Shown: piece by piece, positions 41,303-48,307 of the stretch
How the letters are laid out: each line of letters begins with the position of its first letter
Numbering within the stretch: position 1 is the first letter of the stretch
Assembly (NCBI GenBank): GCA_004558145.1
Contig: SFDQ01000006.1
Location: 1 to 64,000, forward strand
DNA length: 64,000 nucleotides
Direction: 5' to 3'
Origin: Oscillospiraceae bacterium
GTDB taxonomy: Bacteria; Bacillota_A; Clostridia; Oscillospirales; Ruminococcaceae
Position numbers and translations under genes: made by a program
The notes under the pieces: model-generated
What the model was told of the DNA's origin: nothing
What the model saw: the letters and a program-made list of their open reading frames with translations, nothing else
Databases searched by the model: none

Positions 41303-41833
41303 ATGCAAGAATATCTCGAAGCCTGCAAGGCGGTCACCACCCACGGCATCGCCGGCGAGGTGAAGGTGGAGCTCTGGTGCGACAGCGCCGCCTTTCTGTC
41401 GGGCTTTTCCCGCCTTTACCGCGGGCCCCAGGGCCAGAACCCCATCGGCCTTGTGAAGGTGCGGCCCCATAAGAACATGGCCCTGCTCACGCTGGAAGGG
41501 GTGCATGACCCCGAGACCGCCCGCGAACTGGTGGGCACCGTGTTCTACATCGCCCGCGCCGAGGCAAAACTGCCCAAGGGGCATTACTTCAAGGCGGACC
41601 TGCTGGGCCTGCCGGTGGTGGACGCCGCCAGCGGCCGCGTTTACGGCACCATCACCTCCGTCACCCATCCCGCCGCCCAGGACATCTACACCGTGCGGGA
41701 CGAAAACGGCGCCGAGACCCTGTTCCCGGCGGTGAAGCCCTTTTTGAAGCAGGTGGACCTGGAAAACGGCCGCGTGCTGGTGGAGCCCATCCCCGGCATG
41801 TTCACCGAGGCCGAGAACGGAGACCGCCCATGA
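41303..41833 (+). CDS. rimM: 16S rRNA processing protein RimM
   Basis: A 176-residue protein: an N-terminal RimM domain (EACKAVTTHGIAGEVKVELW) and a C-terminal PRC barrel (DLLGLPVVDAASGRVYGTIT). It assists maturation of the 30S head near S19. The ATG follows AAGGGGGTATCC. Its stop overlaps the trmD start. Confidence 0.95.
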   Translation: MQEYLEACKAVTTHGIAGEVKVELWCDSAAFLSGFSRLYRGPQGQNPIGLVKVRPHKNMALLTLEGVHDPETARELVGTVFYIARAEAKLPKGHYFKADLLGLPVVDAASGRVYGTITSVTHPAAQDIYTVRDENGAETLFPAVKPFLKQVDLENGRVLVEPIPGMFTEAENGDRP

Positions 41834-42552
41834 GCATGCGCATCGACATCGCCACCCTCTTCCCGGACATGTGCCAGCAGGTGCTGGACGAGAGCATCCT
41901 GGGGCGGGCGGCCCGCAAGGGCCTCATCGAGACCCACTGCCACCAGATCCGGGACTACACCCTCAACCGCCAGAAGCAGGTGGACGACTACCCCTACGGC
42001 GGCGGCTGCGGCATGGTGATGAACGCCCAGCCCATCTACGACTGCTGCCAGGCCATCCTGGCCCAGTTCGAGGAGCAGGGCCGCCCCCGGCCGCATATCG
42101 TGTTCATGACCGCCGCCGGCCAGCCCTACACCGAGCAGGTGGCCAAGGAGCTGGCCGCCGAGGACGGCCTCATCCTGGTCTGCGGCCACTATGAGGGCAT
42201 GGACGAGCGGGTCATCGAAGAACTGGCCGACCGGGAAATCTCCATCGGCGACTATGTGCTCACCGGCGGCGAGCTGGCGGCCCTGGTGGTGGCAGACAGT
42301 GTTCTGCGCCTGCAGCCGGGCGTTCTGGCCGAGCCCCAGGGCTATCAGGAAGAGAGCCACTGGAACGGCCTGCTGGAATATCCCCAGTACACCCGCCCCG
42401 AAGAATGGCGGGGCCGCAAGGTGCCCGAGGTGCTGCTCAGCGGCCACCATGGCAACATCGACGCATGGCGTGCGAAGATGAGCCTGGAGCGCACGAAACA
42501 GCGCCGCCCGGATTTGTACGAAAAGCTGCCCGATGCGCTCAAAAAAGTTTAA
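41830..42552 (+). CDS. trmD: tRNA (guanine-37-N1)-methyltransferase TrmD
   Basis: A 240-residue SPOUT methyltransferase modifying G37 next to the anticodon and preventing frameshifts. The knot region has VCGHYEGMDERVIE, ISIGDYVLTGGELAALV, and YTRPEEWRG. ATGA overlap with rimM. rplS, which usually follows trmD, is absent; a 216-bp AT-rich gap and ptsH come next. Confidence 0.97.
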   Translation: MSMRIDIATLFPDMCQQVLDESILGRAARKGLIETHCHQIRDYTLNRQKQVDDYPYGGGCGMVMNAQPIYDCCQAILAQFEEQGRPRPHIVFMTAAGQPYTEQVAKELAAEDGLILVCGHYEGMDERVIEELADREISIGDYVLTGGELAALVVADSVLRLQPGVLAEPQGYQEESHWNGLLEYPQYTRPEEWRGRKVPEVLLSGHHGNIDAWRAKMSLERTKQRRPDLYEKLPDALKKV

Positions 42553-42636
42553 AATGGGAATCGATACCATTTAAGTTTAAAACTTTTGGAACAAACCCAT
42601 CATATTGTTGAAAACTAAATGGAGGAAATGCACAAA

Positions 42637-42646
42637 GAAACGTTTC
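42637..42646. promoter_or_regulatory. cre-like palindrome upstream of ptsH
   Basis: GAAACGTTTC, perfectly symmetric, flanked by A-rich sequence on the left and CCAG on the right. It resembles the core of CcpA-binding cre sites and lies about 50 bases ahead of the ptsH promoter candidate. The gap 42553-42768 otherwise holds no gene. Confidence 0.4.
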
Positions 42647-42692
42647 CAGTATTTTCGGCTTTTGCCAAACTGACAAAATTTCCCGAACGCTA

Positions 42693-42721
42693 TCGACAAC
42701 CGCCAATGAATGGGATATTAT
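42693..42721 (+). promoter_or_regulatory. Candidate promoter of ptsH
   Basis: TCGACA (42693-42698) and TATTAT (42716-42721) with a 17-base spacer. The -10 lies in the palindrome GATATTATAATATC. An overlapping TATAAT would give a spacer of 20. Confidence 0.5.
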
Positions 42722-42768
42722 AATATCAAACCCGTTCAAAATTCTTTTTGAGTAGGAGTGTATGAACC

Positions 42769-43032
42769 ATGTTTGTGAAAGAAGTTACCGTTGAGAATCA
42801 GGTTGGCCTGCATGCCCGTCCGGCTACTTTCTTCATTCAGAAGGCCAACGAGTACAAGTCCTCCATCTGGGTCGAGAAGGAGGAGCGCCGCGTCAACGCG
42901 AAGAGCCTGCTGGGCGTTCTGAGCCTGGGCATCGTGGGCGGCACCACCATCCGCATCATTGCCGACGGCGCCGACGAGCAGGACGCTGTGGAAGGCCTGA
43001 TCGCGCTGGTCAACTCCGGTTTTGCCGAGTAA
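42769..43032 (+). CDS. ptsH: Phosphocarrier protein HPr
   Basis: An 87-residue PTS phosphocarrier. His15 lies in VGLHARPAT (phosphorylated by enzyme I) and Ser46 in AKSLLGVLSL (site of HPr kinase). Having both supports true HPr rather than Crh. Codon usage includes more T-ending codons than neighbours, as for hup and rpsP. GTAGGAG precedes the ATG. It is a single gene without ptsI, closed by a terminator. Confidence 0.95.
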   Translation: MFVKEVTVENQVGLHARPATFFIQKANEYKSSIWVEKEERRVNAKSLLGVLSLGIVGGTTIRIIADGADEQDAVEGLIALVNSGFAE

Positions 43033-43053
43033 TTTCTTTTTTCATTCATAAAC

Positions 43054-43082
43054 AAAAAGGGCGGAGCATTCCGCCCTTTTTC
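43054..43082 (+). terminator. Terminator of ptsH
   Basis: AAAAAGGGCGGA (43054-43065) pairs with TCCGCCCTTTTT (43070-43081). Confidence 0.92.
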
Positions 43083-43097
43083 CTTTCCCGGCGCGCC

Positions 43098-43126
43098 TTG
43101 TAATGGGGACGGCGGCGGGATATAAT
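43098..43126 (+). promoter_or_regulatory. Promoter of uvrC
   Basis: TTGTAA (43098-43103) and TATAAT (43121-43126) are 17 bases apart, 28 bases before the GTG start. Confidence 0.8.
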
Positions 43127-43154
43127 AAGGCCGGACGAAAGGGGGCGCACCGCC

Positions 43155-45020
43155 GTGACCAAGGCCGAACTGTACGAAAAAGCAAAAATGCTGCCGCTGC
43201 TGCCGGGTGTCTATATCATCCGGGACAAGCGGGACGAGATCATCTACATCGGCAAGGCCAAGCGGCTGCGCACCCGTGTCAGCCAGTACTTCCGGGAGGG
43301 CGTGCCCCACGACGCAAAGGTCACCCAGATGATCGAGCACGCCTTCACCTTTGACGTCATCGTCTGCCAGAGCGAGTTCGAGGCCCTGGTGCTGGAGGCC
43401 AGCCAGATCAAGGCCCACACCCCGAAATACAATATCCTTTTGAAGGACGACAAGGGTTACAGCTACGTCAAGATAACCAGGGGCGACTACCCCCGCATCT
43501 CGGCGGCGCTGCAGAAGGACGACGACGAGGCCGACTACATCGGCCCCTTCACCAGCAGCTTCGCTGTGCGCCAGATGGTGGAAACGGCCCAGGACTCCTT
43601 CCTGCTGCCCCGGTGCAACCGCCGCTTCCCCGAGGACATCGGCAAGGGCCGCCCCTGCCTCAACGCCCACATCGGCAAGTGCATGGCGCTGTGCAGCGGC
43701 AAGATAAGCAAGGAGGTCTATAACGAGGCGGTGAAGGGGGCCATCCAGCTCATCCGCCACGGCAAAAAGGACATCCTCACCACCATGCGCCGCCGGATGG
43801 AGGAGGCCGCCGAGCGGCTGGACTTCGAGCAGGCCGCCCTTCTGCGGGACCAGATCGCCGCGGTGGAAAAGGTCTCCGCCGGCCAGAAAGTGGTGGTGGA
43901 CGAGACGGTGGAGATGGACGTGATGTCCTTCGCCGCCTCCGGCACCTCCAGCTGCGCCGCCATCCTGCGCTACCGGCGGGGCCGCCTTGCGGACAAGCGG
44001 GAGTTCGTTTTCAAGGGCAGCACCGACCTGGAGGCACTGCGGGAGGAATTTCTGCCCCGCTACTATCTCTACGGCGGTGAGATACCCCGCCGCATCGCGG
44101 TGGACGCGCTGCCCGAGGCCGCCGAGGCCCTGGAGCAGCTGCTGAGCGAGACACGGGGCGCAAAGGTGCAGCTCTATGTGCCCCAGCGGGGGGACGTGGC
44201 CCAGCTGGTGACCATGGCCTACACCAACGCCGTGGAGCGCCTCGCCCGGGAGAGCGGCCGCACCGACCGGGGCCAGCGCCTGCTGGACGAGACCGCCGCC
44301 CTGCTGGGCCTTGCAAAGCCGCCCCACGTCATCGAAAGCTACGACATTTCCAACTGGGGCGATGGCACCAGCGTCTGCGGCATGGTGGTGTTCCAGGACG
44401 GAAAACCCCTGAAAAGCGGCTACCGGCGCTTCAAAATGCGCACGGTCTTCGGCACCGACGACTTTGCCAGCATGGCCGAGGCCCTCTCCCGGCGGGCCGG
44501 CGAGTATGAGAAGGGGACGGCGGGCCAGTTCGGCGTGCTGCCGGACCTCATCCTGCTGGACGGCGGCAAGGGCCAGGTGAGCGCGGTGAAAGCCGCCCTG
44601 GCGGGCACGGCCCTGGCGGCGGTGCCCCTCTTCGGCATGGTCAAGGACGACCACCACCGCACCCGGGCCATCGTCACCGCCGACGGCGGCGAGATCGCCG
44701 TCAGCATGCACCGGGGCGTGTTCACCTTCCTCGCCAACATCCAGGAGGAGGTGCACCGCTTCTCCATCGAGTACCAGCGGGCCAGCCAGAAGAAGAAGTC
44801 CTATGCCTCCAGCCTCACCGCCATCCCCGGCGTGGGCCCCGCCACCGCCAAGGCGCTGCTGGCCCAGTTCAAAACGGTGGGCGCGGTGCGTGAAGCATCC
44901 GTGGAGGAACTGGAGCAGGCCAAGGGAGTGGGCAGCGCCGCCGCCCGGCGCATCTTCGACTGGTTCCACGGCGGGCCCGCCCTTGACAAAGACCCCGGAA
45001 CGGGGGATAATGAACCATAA
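43155..45020 (+). CDS. uvrC: UvrABC excinuclease subunit C
   Basis: A 621-residue nucleotide-excision-repair nuclease. An N-terminal GIY-YIG domain (LLPGVYIIRDKRDEIIYIGK) makes the 3' incision; a UvrB-interacting UVR motif lies near RMEEAAERLDFEQAALLRDQ; the C-terminal RNase H-like domain (IESYDISNWG, LILLDGGKGQVSA) makes the 5' incision; tandem helix-hairpin-helix motifs end the protein (IPGVGPATAKALLAQFKTVG). GTG start with AAAGGGGG upstream. Confidence 0.97.
   Translation: MTKAELYEKAKMLPLLPGVYIIRDKRDEIIYIGKAKRLRTRVSQYFREGVPHDAKVTQMIEHAFTFDVIVCQSEFEALVLEASQIKAHTPKYNILLKDDKGYSYVKITRGDYPRISAALQKDDDEADYIGPFTSSFAVRQMVETAQDSFLLPRCNRRFPEDIGKGRPCLNAHIGKCMALCSGKISKEVYNEAVKGAIQLIRHGKKDILTTMRRRMEEAAERLDFEQAALLRDQIAAVEKVSAGQKVVVDETVEMDVMSFAASGTSSCAAILRYRRGRLADKREFVFKGSTDLEALREEFLPRYYLYGGEIPRRIAVDALPEAAEALEQLLSETRGAKVQLYVPQRGDVAQLVTMAYTNAVERLARESGRTDRGQRLLDETAALLGLAKPPHVIESYDISNWGDGTSVCGMVVFQDGKPLKSGYRRFKMRTVFGTDDFASMAEALSRRAGEYEKGTAGQFGVLPDLILLDGGKGQVSAVKAALAGTALAAVPLFGMVKDDHHRTRAIVTADGGEIAVSMHRGVFTFLANIQEEVHRFSIEYQRASQKKKSYASSLTAIPGVGPATAKALLAQFKTVGAVREASVEELEQAKGVGSAAARRIFDWFHGGPALDKDPGTGDNEP
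44983..45011 (+). promoter_or_regulatory. Promoter of rsmD inside the end of uvrC
   Basis: TTGACA (44983-44988) and GATAAT (45006-45011) with a 17-base spacer, within the last codons of uvrC and 58 bases before the rsmD start. Confidence 0.7.
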
Positions 45021-45068
45021 ACTCAGCGCGGCCCAATGCGGCCGCGGGCAGAAAGGCAGGAATGAAAC

Positions 45069-45617
45069 ATGCGCGTGATCGCCGGAGACGCCCGGGGCAC
45101 AAAACTGGAAACACTGCCCGGCGAGGAGGTCACCCGGCCCACCATCGACCGGGTGAAGGAGGCCATGTTCAGCGCATTGCAGTTCAGCCTGCCCGGCGCG
45201 CGGGTGCTGGACCTGTTCGCGGGCAGCGGCCAGCTGGGCATCGAGGCCATCAGCCGGGGCGCGGCCAGCTGCGTTTTTCTGGACCGTGACCGCCGTGCGG
45301 TGGACATCGTGACCAAAAACTGCAAGGCGGCGGGCGTGTTCGACCGGTGCCGTGTGGCCCAGGGCGAGGCGGAAGGCTTCCTCGCCGCCACCAAGGACAC
45401 CTTCCACATCGTGCTGCTGGACCCGCCCTATCACCACGGCACGCTGGCGGCCATCCTGCCGGCGGTGGCCAATGTCACCGCCCCCGGCGGCACCGTGCTC
45501 TGCGAAAGCGAGCTTGCCGCCGATTTGCCGGACGAGTGCGGCGGCCTTCACAAGAAAAAACAATACCGGTACGGCAAGGTGCTGGTGACCCGTTACGAAA
45601 AGGAGCGAGCGGAATGA
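45069..45617 (+). CDS. rsmD: 16S rRNA (guanine-966-N2)-methyltransferase RsmD
   Basis: A 182-residue methyltransferase. SAM motif VLDLFAGSGQLGIEAISRGA and catalytic LLDPPYHHG; the N-terminus RVIAGDARGTKL is family-typical. It modifies the 30S P-site loop. AAAGGCAGG precedes the ATG. Its stop overlaps the start of the next gene. Confidence 0.95.
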   Translation: MRVIAGDARGTKLETLPGEEVTRPTIDRVKEAMFSALQFSLPGARVLDLFAGSGQLGIEAISRGAASCVFLDRDRRAVDIVTKNCKAAGVFDRCRVAQGEAEGFLAATKDTFHIVLLDPPYHHGTLAAILPAVANVTAPGGTVLCESELAADLPDECGGLHKKKQYRYGKVLVTRYEKERAE

Positions 45618-46072
45618 ACATCGACGAGTTGCTGAATATGATGGAAGAAATGCTGGAAGAGGCCACCGGCCTGCCCTTCGCGGGCGGCAAGCGGGTGGTG
45701 GACGCCGACCGCATGCAGGACATCATCGACGAGGTGCGCCTCAACCTGCCCACCGAGGTGCGTCAGGCCAAGGCCATCGTGAACGACCGGGCCGAGATCG
45801 TGGCCGACGCAAAGCGGGAGGCCGAGGCCATCGTGAAGAAGGCCGAAGACCGCGCCCGGGTGCTGGTCAGCGAGCAGGAAGTGGTCAAGGCCGCCCAGCA
45901 GCGGGCCGCCGAGATCGTCTCCTCCGCCCAGACCCAGGCCCGCACCATGCGCACCACCGTCACCGACTACTGCGAGAACATGCTGCGCACCACCGAAGAG
46001 CAGCTGGCCCGCAGCGCCGCCGAGGTCAAGACCGTGCGCGCCAACCTGCGCCAGAGCGCCAAGAACGGCTGA
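45614..46072 (+). CDS. Coiled-coil protein of unknown function (ATP synthase B-subunit-like helix)
   Basis: A 152-residue, almost entirely helical protein rich in Ala, Glu, Arg and Lys, with heptad-like AKREAEAIVKKAEDRARVLV resembling stalks of ATP-synthase b/H subunits. No membrane segment. The ATG overlaps the rsmD stop with GGAGCGAGCGG upstream. Similar genes sit next to rsmD or coaD in Clostridia and are annotated loosely as ATPases; I see no ATP-binding motif. Function unknown. Confidence 0.75.
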   Translation: MNIDELLNMMEEMLEEATGLPFAGGKRVVDADRMQDIIDEVRLNLPTEVRQAKAIVNDRAEIVADAKREAEAIVKKAEDRARVLVSEQEVVKAAQQRAAEIVSSAQTQARTMRTTVTDYCENMLRTTEEQLARSAAEVKTVRANLRQSAKNG

Positions 46073-46105
46073 TTTTCCGCCGTTTTCCTTTCAATATCGC
46101 CCATC

Positions 46106-46138
46106 GGGCCGTGAACTTTGGTTCACGGCCCTTTTTTT
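46106..46138 (+). terminator. Terminator before the mraZ cluster
   Basis: GGGCCGTGAAC (46106-46116), loop TTTG, GTTCACGGCCC (46121-46131), seven T. Confidence 0.95.
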
Positions 46139-46204
46139 GTGCCATTCGCCAAAAGCACGTCAAAAAATCCGTCAGCCATGCCCCGGATTTCTACATCCCG
46201 TATC

Positions 46205-46233
46205 TTGAATTTCACAGGTCCATCCCGTATAAT
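46205..46233 (+). promoter_or_regulatory. Promoter of the division/cell-wall cluster
   Basis: TTGAAT (46205-46210) and TATAAT (46228-46233) are 17 bases apart. Confidence 0.85.
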
Positions 46234-46243
46234 TGAAATAAAA

Positions 46244-46268
46244 GTGGGTAATAGTGGGTCAAAGTGGG
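46244..46268 (+). promoter_or_regulatory. MraZ operator: three GTGGG repeats with 10-bp period
   Basis: GTGGG at 46244-46248, 46254-46258 and 46264-46268, separated by five-base spacers TAATA and TCAAA. MraZ is known to bind GTGG-type direct repeats with this spacing upstream of its own gene. They lie just after the -10 box, where binding would block transcription. Confidence 0.88.
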
Positions 46269-46314
46269 GAGACCGGCTGTTTCCCGCATCTTTTCAGCAA
46301 AGGGGGCGGTCAGG

Positions 46315-46734
46315 GTGCTGATGGGCGAATACAACTACACCATCGACGACAAGGGCCGCCTGAACTTCCCCGCCAAGTTCCGCGAAAAGATGGGCGCTGC
46401 CTTCGTGGTCACCCGCTGGCTGGACGACTGCCTTGTGGCCTTCCCCGAAACGGAGTGGCAGCGCATCACCGACATCCTGCGCTCCAAGAGCATGGTCAAA
46501 ACGCGGGACATCCAGCGCTTCCTCTTCGCGGCGGCCCAGGAGGTCACGCCGGACAAGCAGGGCCGCATCCTGCTGGAGCCGGTGCTGCGCAGCCACGCGG
46601 GGCTGCAAAAGGAGGTCACCGTCATTGGCGTGGGCAGCTACGCCGAGATCTGGGACACCGCGGCCTGGCAGAAAAAGCAGGCCAGCCTCTCCGGGGCCGA
46701 CATCGAAGCGGCCATGGAGGAATTGGATTTTTAA
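46315..46734 (+). CDS. mraZ: Transcriptional regulator MraZ
   Basis: A 139-residue protein with two SpoVT/AbrB-like half-repeats: MGEYNYTIDDKGRLNFPAKF near the N-terminus and VTPDKQGRILLEPVLR in the middle. It represses the cluster it heads. GTG at 46315 is chosen over ATG two codons later because AGGGGG is 8 bases upstream and most MraZ proteins begin with two residues before MGEY. Confidence 0.95.
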   Translation: MLMGEYNYTIDDKGRLNFPAKFREKMGAAFVVTRWLDDCLVAFPETEWQRITDILRSKSMVKTRDIQRFLFAAAQEVTPDKQGRILLEPVLRSHAGLQKEVTVIGVGSYAEIWDTAAWQKKQASLSGADIEAAMEELDF

Positions 46735-46767
46735 ACGACACGACCCGCAGGAAAGGGGGAGGACAAG

Positions 46768-47691
46768 GTGGAATTCAGTCATGTGCCGGTGCTTTTGAAC
46801 GAGTGCCTGGAGGGCCTTGCCATCGACCCCGCGGGAACTTATCTTGACGGCACGGCCGGCGGCGGCGGGCACTCCAGTGAAATCGCCCGGCGCTTGACCA
46901 CCGGGCGTCTCATCAGCCTGGACCAGGACCCGGATGCGGTGGCAGCCGCCACCGAGAGACTTAAGGGCCTGCCCGCCACGGTGGTGAGAACGAATTTCCG
47001 CTATGCCCGCCGCGCGCTGGCCGACCTTGGGGTGAGCGCCATCAACGGCGCGCTGCTGGACCTGGGCGTTTCCTCCCATCAGCTGGACGACGGCGAGCGG
47101 GGCTTTTCCTACCGGCAGGACGCGCCGCTGGACATGCGCATGAGCCAGTCCGGCCCCACCGCCGCGGACCTGGTGAACAGCGCCAGCCGCGAGGAACTGG
47201 CCCGCATCCTGCGGGAGTACGGCGAGGAGCCCTATGCCTGGGCCATCGCCGGGCGCATCGTCCGCCAGCGGGAGCAAAAGCCCTTCGCCACCACCCTGGA
47301 ACTGGCCGACGCCATCGCCTCGGCGCTGCCCCCGGCGGTGCGCCGCAAGGACAAGAACCCCTCCCGCCGCAGCTTCCAGGCCATCCGCATCGCCGTGAAC
47401 GGCGAGATGGACGCCCTCAGCGAGGGGCTGGACGAAATTTTCGACCTGCTGGCCCCCGGCGGCCGCTTCGCCATCATCACCTTCCACTCGCTGGAAGACC
47501 GGCTGGTGAAGAACCGCTTCCGCCAATGGGCCACCGCCTGCACCTGCCCGCCGGAATACCCGGTGTGCGTGTGCGGCGGCAAGGCAAAGGCAAAGCTCAT
47601 CACCCGCAAGCCCATCGAGGCCGCGCCCGACGAGCTGGAGTCGAACCGCCGCAGCCGTTCCGCAAAGCTGCGGGTCATCGAAAAACTGTAA
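46768..47691 (+). CDS. rsmH: 16S rRNA (cytosine-1402-N4)-methyltransferase RsmH
   Basis: A 307-residue MraW-type enzyme: HVPVLLNECLEGL, the SAM loop DGTAGGGGHSSEIA, DLGVSSHQLDDGERGFSYR and ITFHSLEDRLVKNRF are signatures. GTG start with AAAGGGGGAGG upstream. Second gene of the cluster, 33 bases after mraZ. Confidence 0.97.
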   Translation: MEFSHVPVLLNECLEGLAIDPAGTYLDGTAGGGGHSSEIARRLTTGRLISLDQDPDAVAAATERLKGLPATVVRTNFRYARRALADLGVSAINGALLDLGVSSHQLDDGERGFSYRQDAPLDMRMSQSGPTAADLVNSASREELARILREYGEEPYAWAIAGRIVRQREQKPFATTLELADAIASALPPAVRRKDKNPSRRSFQAIRIAVNGEMDALSEGLDEIFDLLAPGGRFAIITFHSLEDRLVKNRFRQWATACTCPPEYPVCVCGGKAKAKLITRKPIEAAPDELESNRRSRSAKLRVIEKL

Positions 47692-47742
47692 AAACCGCAG
47701 GCAGGGCCGCCGCCCTTCCTGCATGGAAAGGAGGTGGCCGCC

Positions 47743-48210
47743 GTGGCGCAGCCCGCATACGATCTTGAACTGTTTGAAAACCGCGCCCAGCGGCCCCGCG
47801 CAAAGGTCCGGGCCGTCCGGGGCAGAAAAAAGGCCTCCCGCCTGAACCTGCAGACCGTGAAAACGGTGGCGGTGGCGGTGGTGATGGCCGCCCTGGTGGT
47901 GGGCTTCCTGTACAGCCAGGCCACCATCACCGAGCTCACGGTGGACATCCAGAACGTCCAGAGCGATCTGGTGAACGAGCAGAGCACCTACAACTACCTG
48001 TCCGGCGTGCTGGATTCCAAGACCAGCCTGCGGAACGTGGAGCAGATCGCCGCCGGCGAGCTGGGCCTTGTGAAGGTGGACCGCAGCCAGGTGACCTACT
48101 TCTCACTGGAAAGCGAGAGCGTGATCAACCGGCCCGAGACCGCCGCCCAGAAGATCACCGAATTCCTGAGCACCGGACTGCTCAGCCTGATGGAGTACCT
48201 GAACCCGTGA
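47743..48210 (+). CDS. ftsL: Cell division protein FtsL
   Basis: A 155-residue bitopic protein: basic cytoplasmic N-terminus (about 1-40), one membrane helix (TVAVAVVMAALVVGFLYSQA), then a coiled coil and a family-like AAGELGLVKVDRSQVTYF segment. GTG at 47743 is used because GGAAAGGAGG ends 8 bases upstream; the earlier GTG overlaps it. Sequence is poorly conserved, so position between rsmH and the transpeptidase weighs heavily. Confidence 0.88.
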   Translation: MAQPAYDLELFENRAQRPRAKVRAVRGRKKASRLNLQTVKTVAVAVVMAALVVGFLYSQATITELTVDIQNVQSDLVNEQSTYNYLSGVLDSKTSLRNVEQIAAGELGLVKVDRSQVTYFSLESESVINRPETAAQKITEFLSTGLLSLMEYLNP

Positions 48211-48307
48211 GCCAGCCCCAGCGTTTTGCCCACAGCGGGCGGCGGGGGAGGGCTCACGAGTTTGCATTTATACGCTGGGGCGAGGGCCCCGAGAGGGAAG
48301 CAAGAGG

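Noticed and set aside
46244..46268. Short tandem repeat or CRISPR-like remnant
   Set aside because: Three GTGGG at 10-bp period directly before mraZ fit the known MraZ operator.
48211..48307. Terminator between ftsL and the PBP gene
   Set aside because: GCCCCAGCG and CGCTGGGGC can pair across about 50 bases, but the loop is long and there is no T-run.
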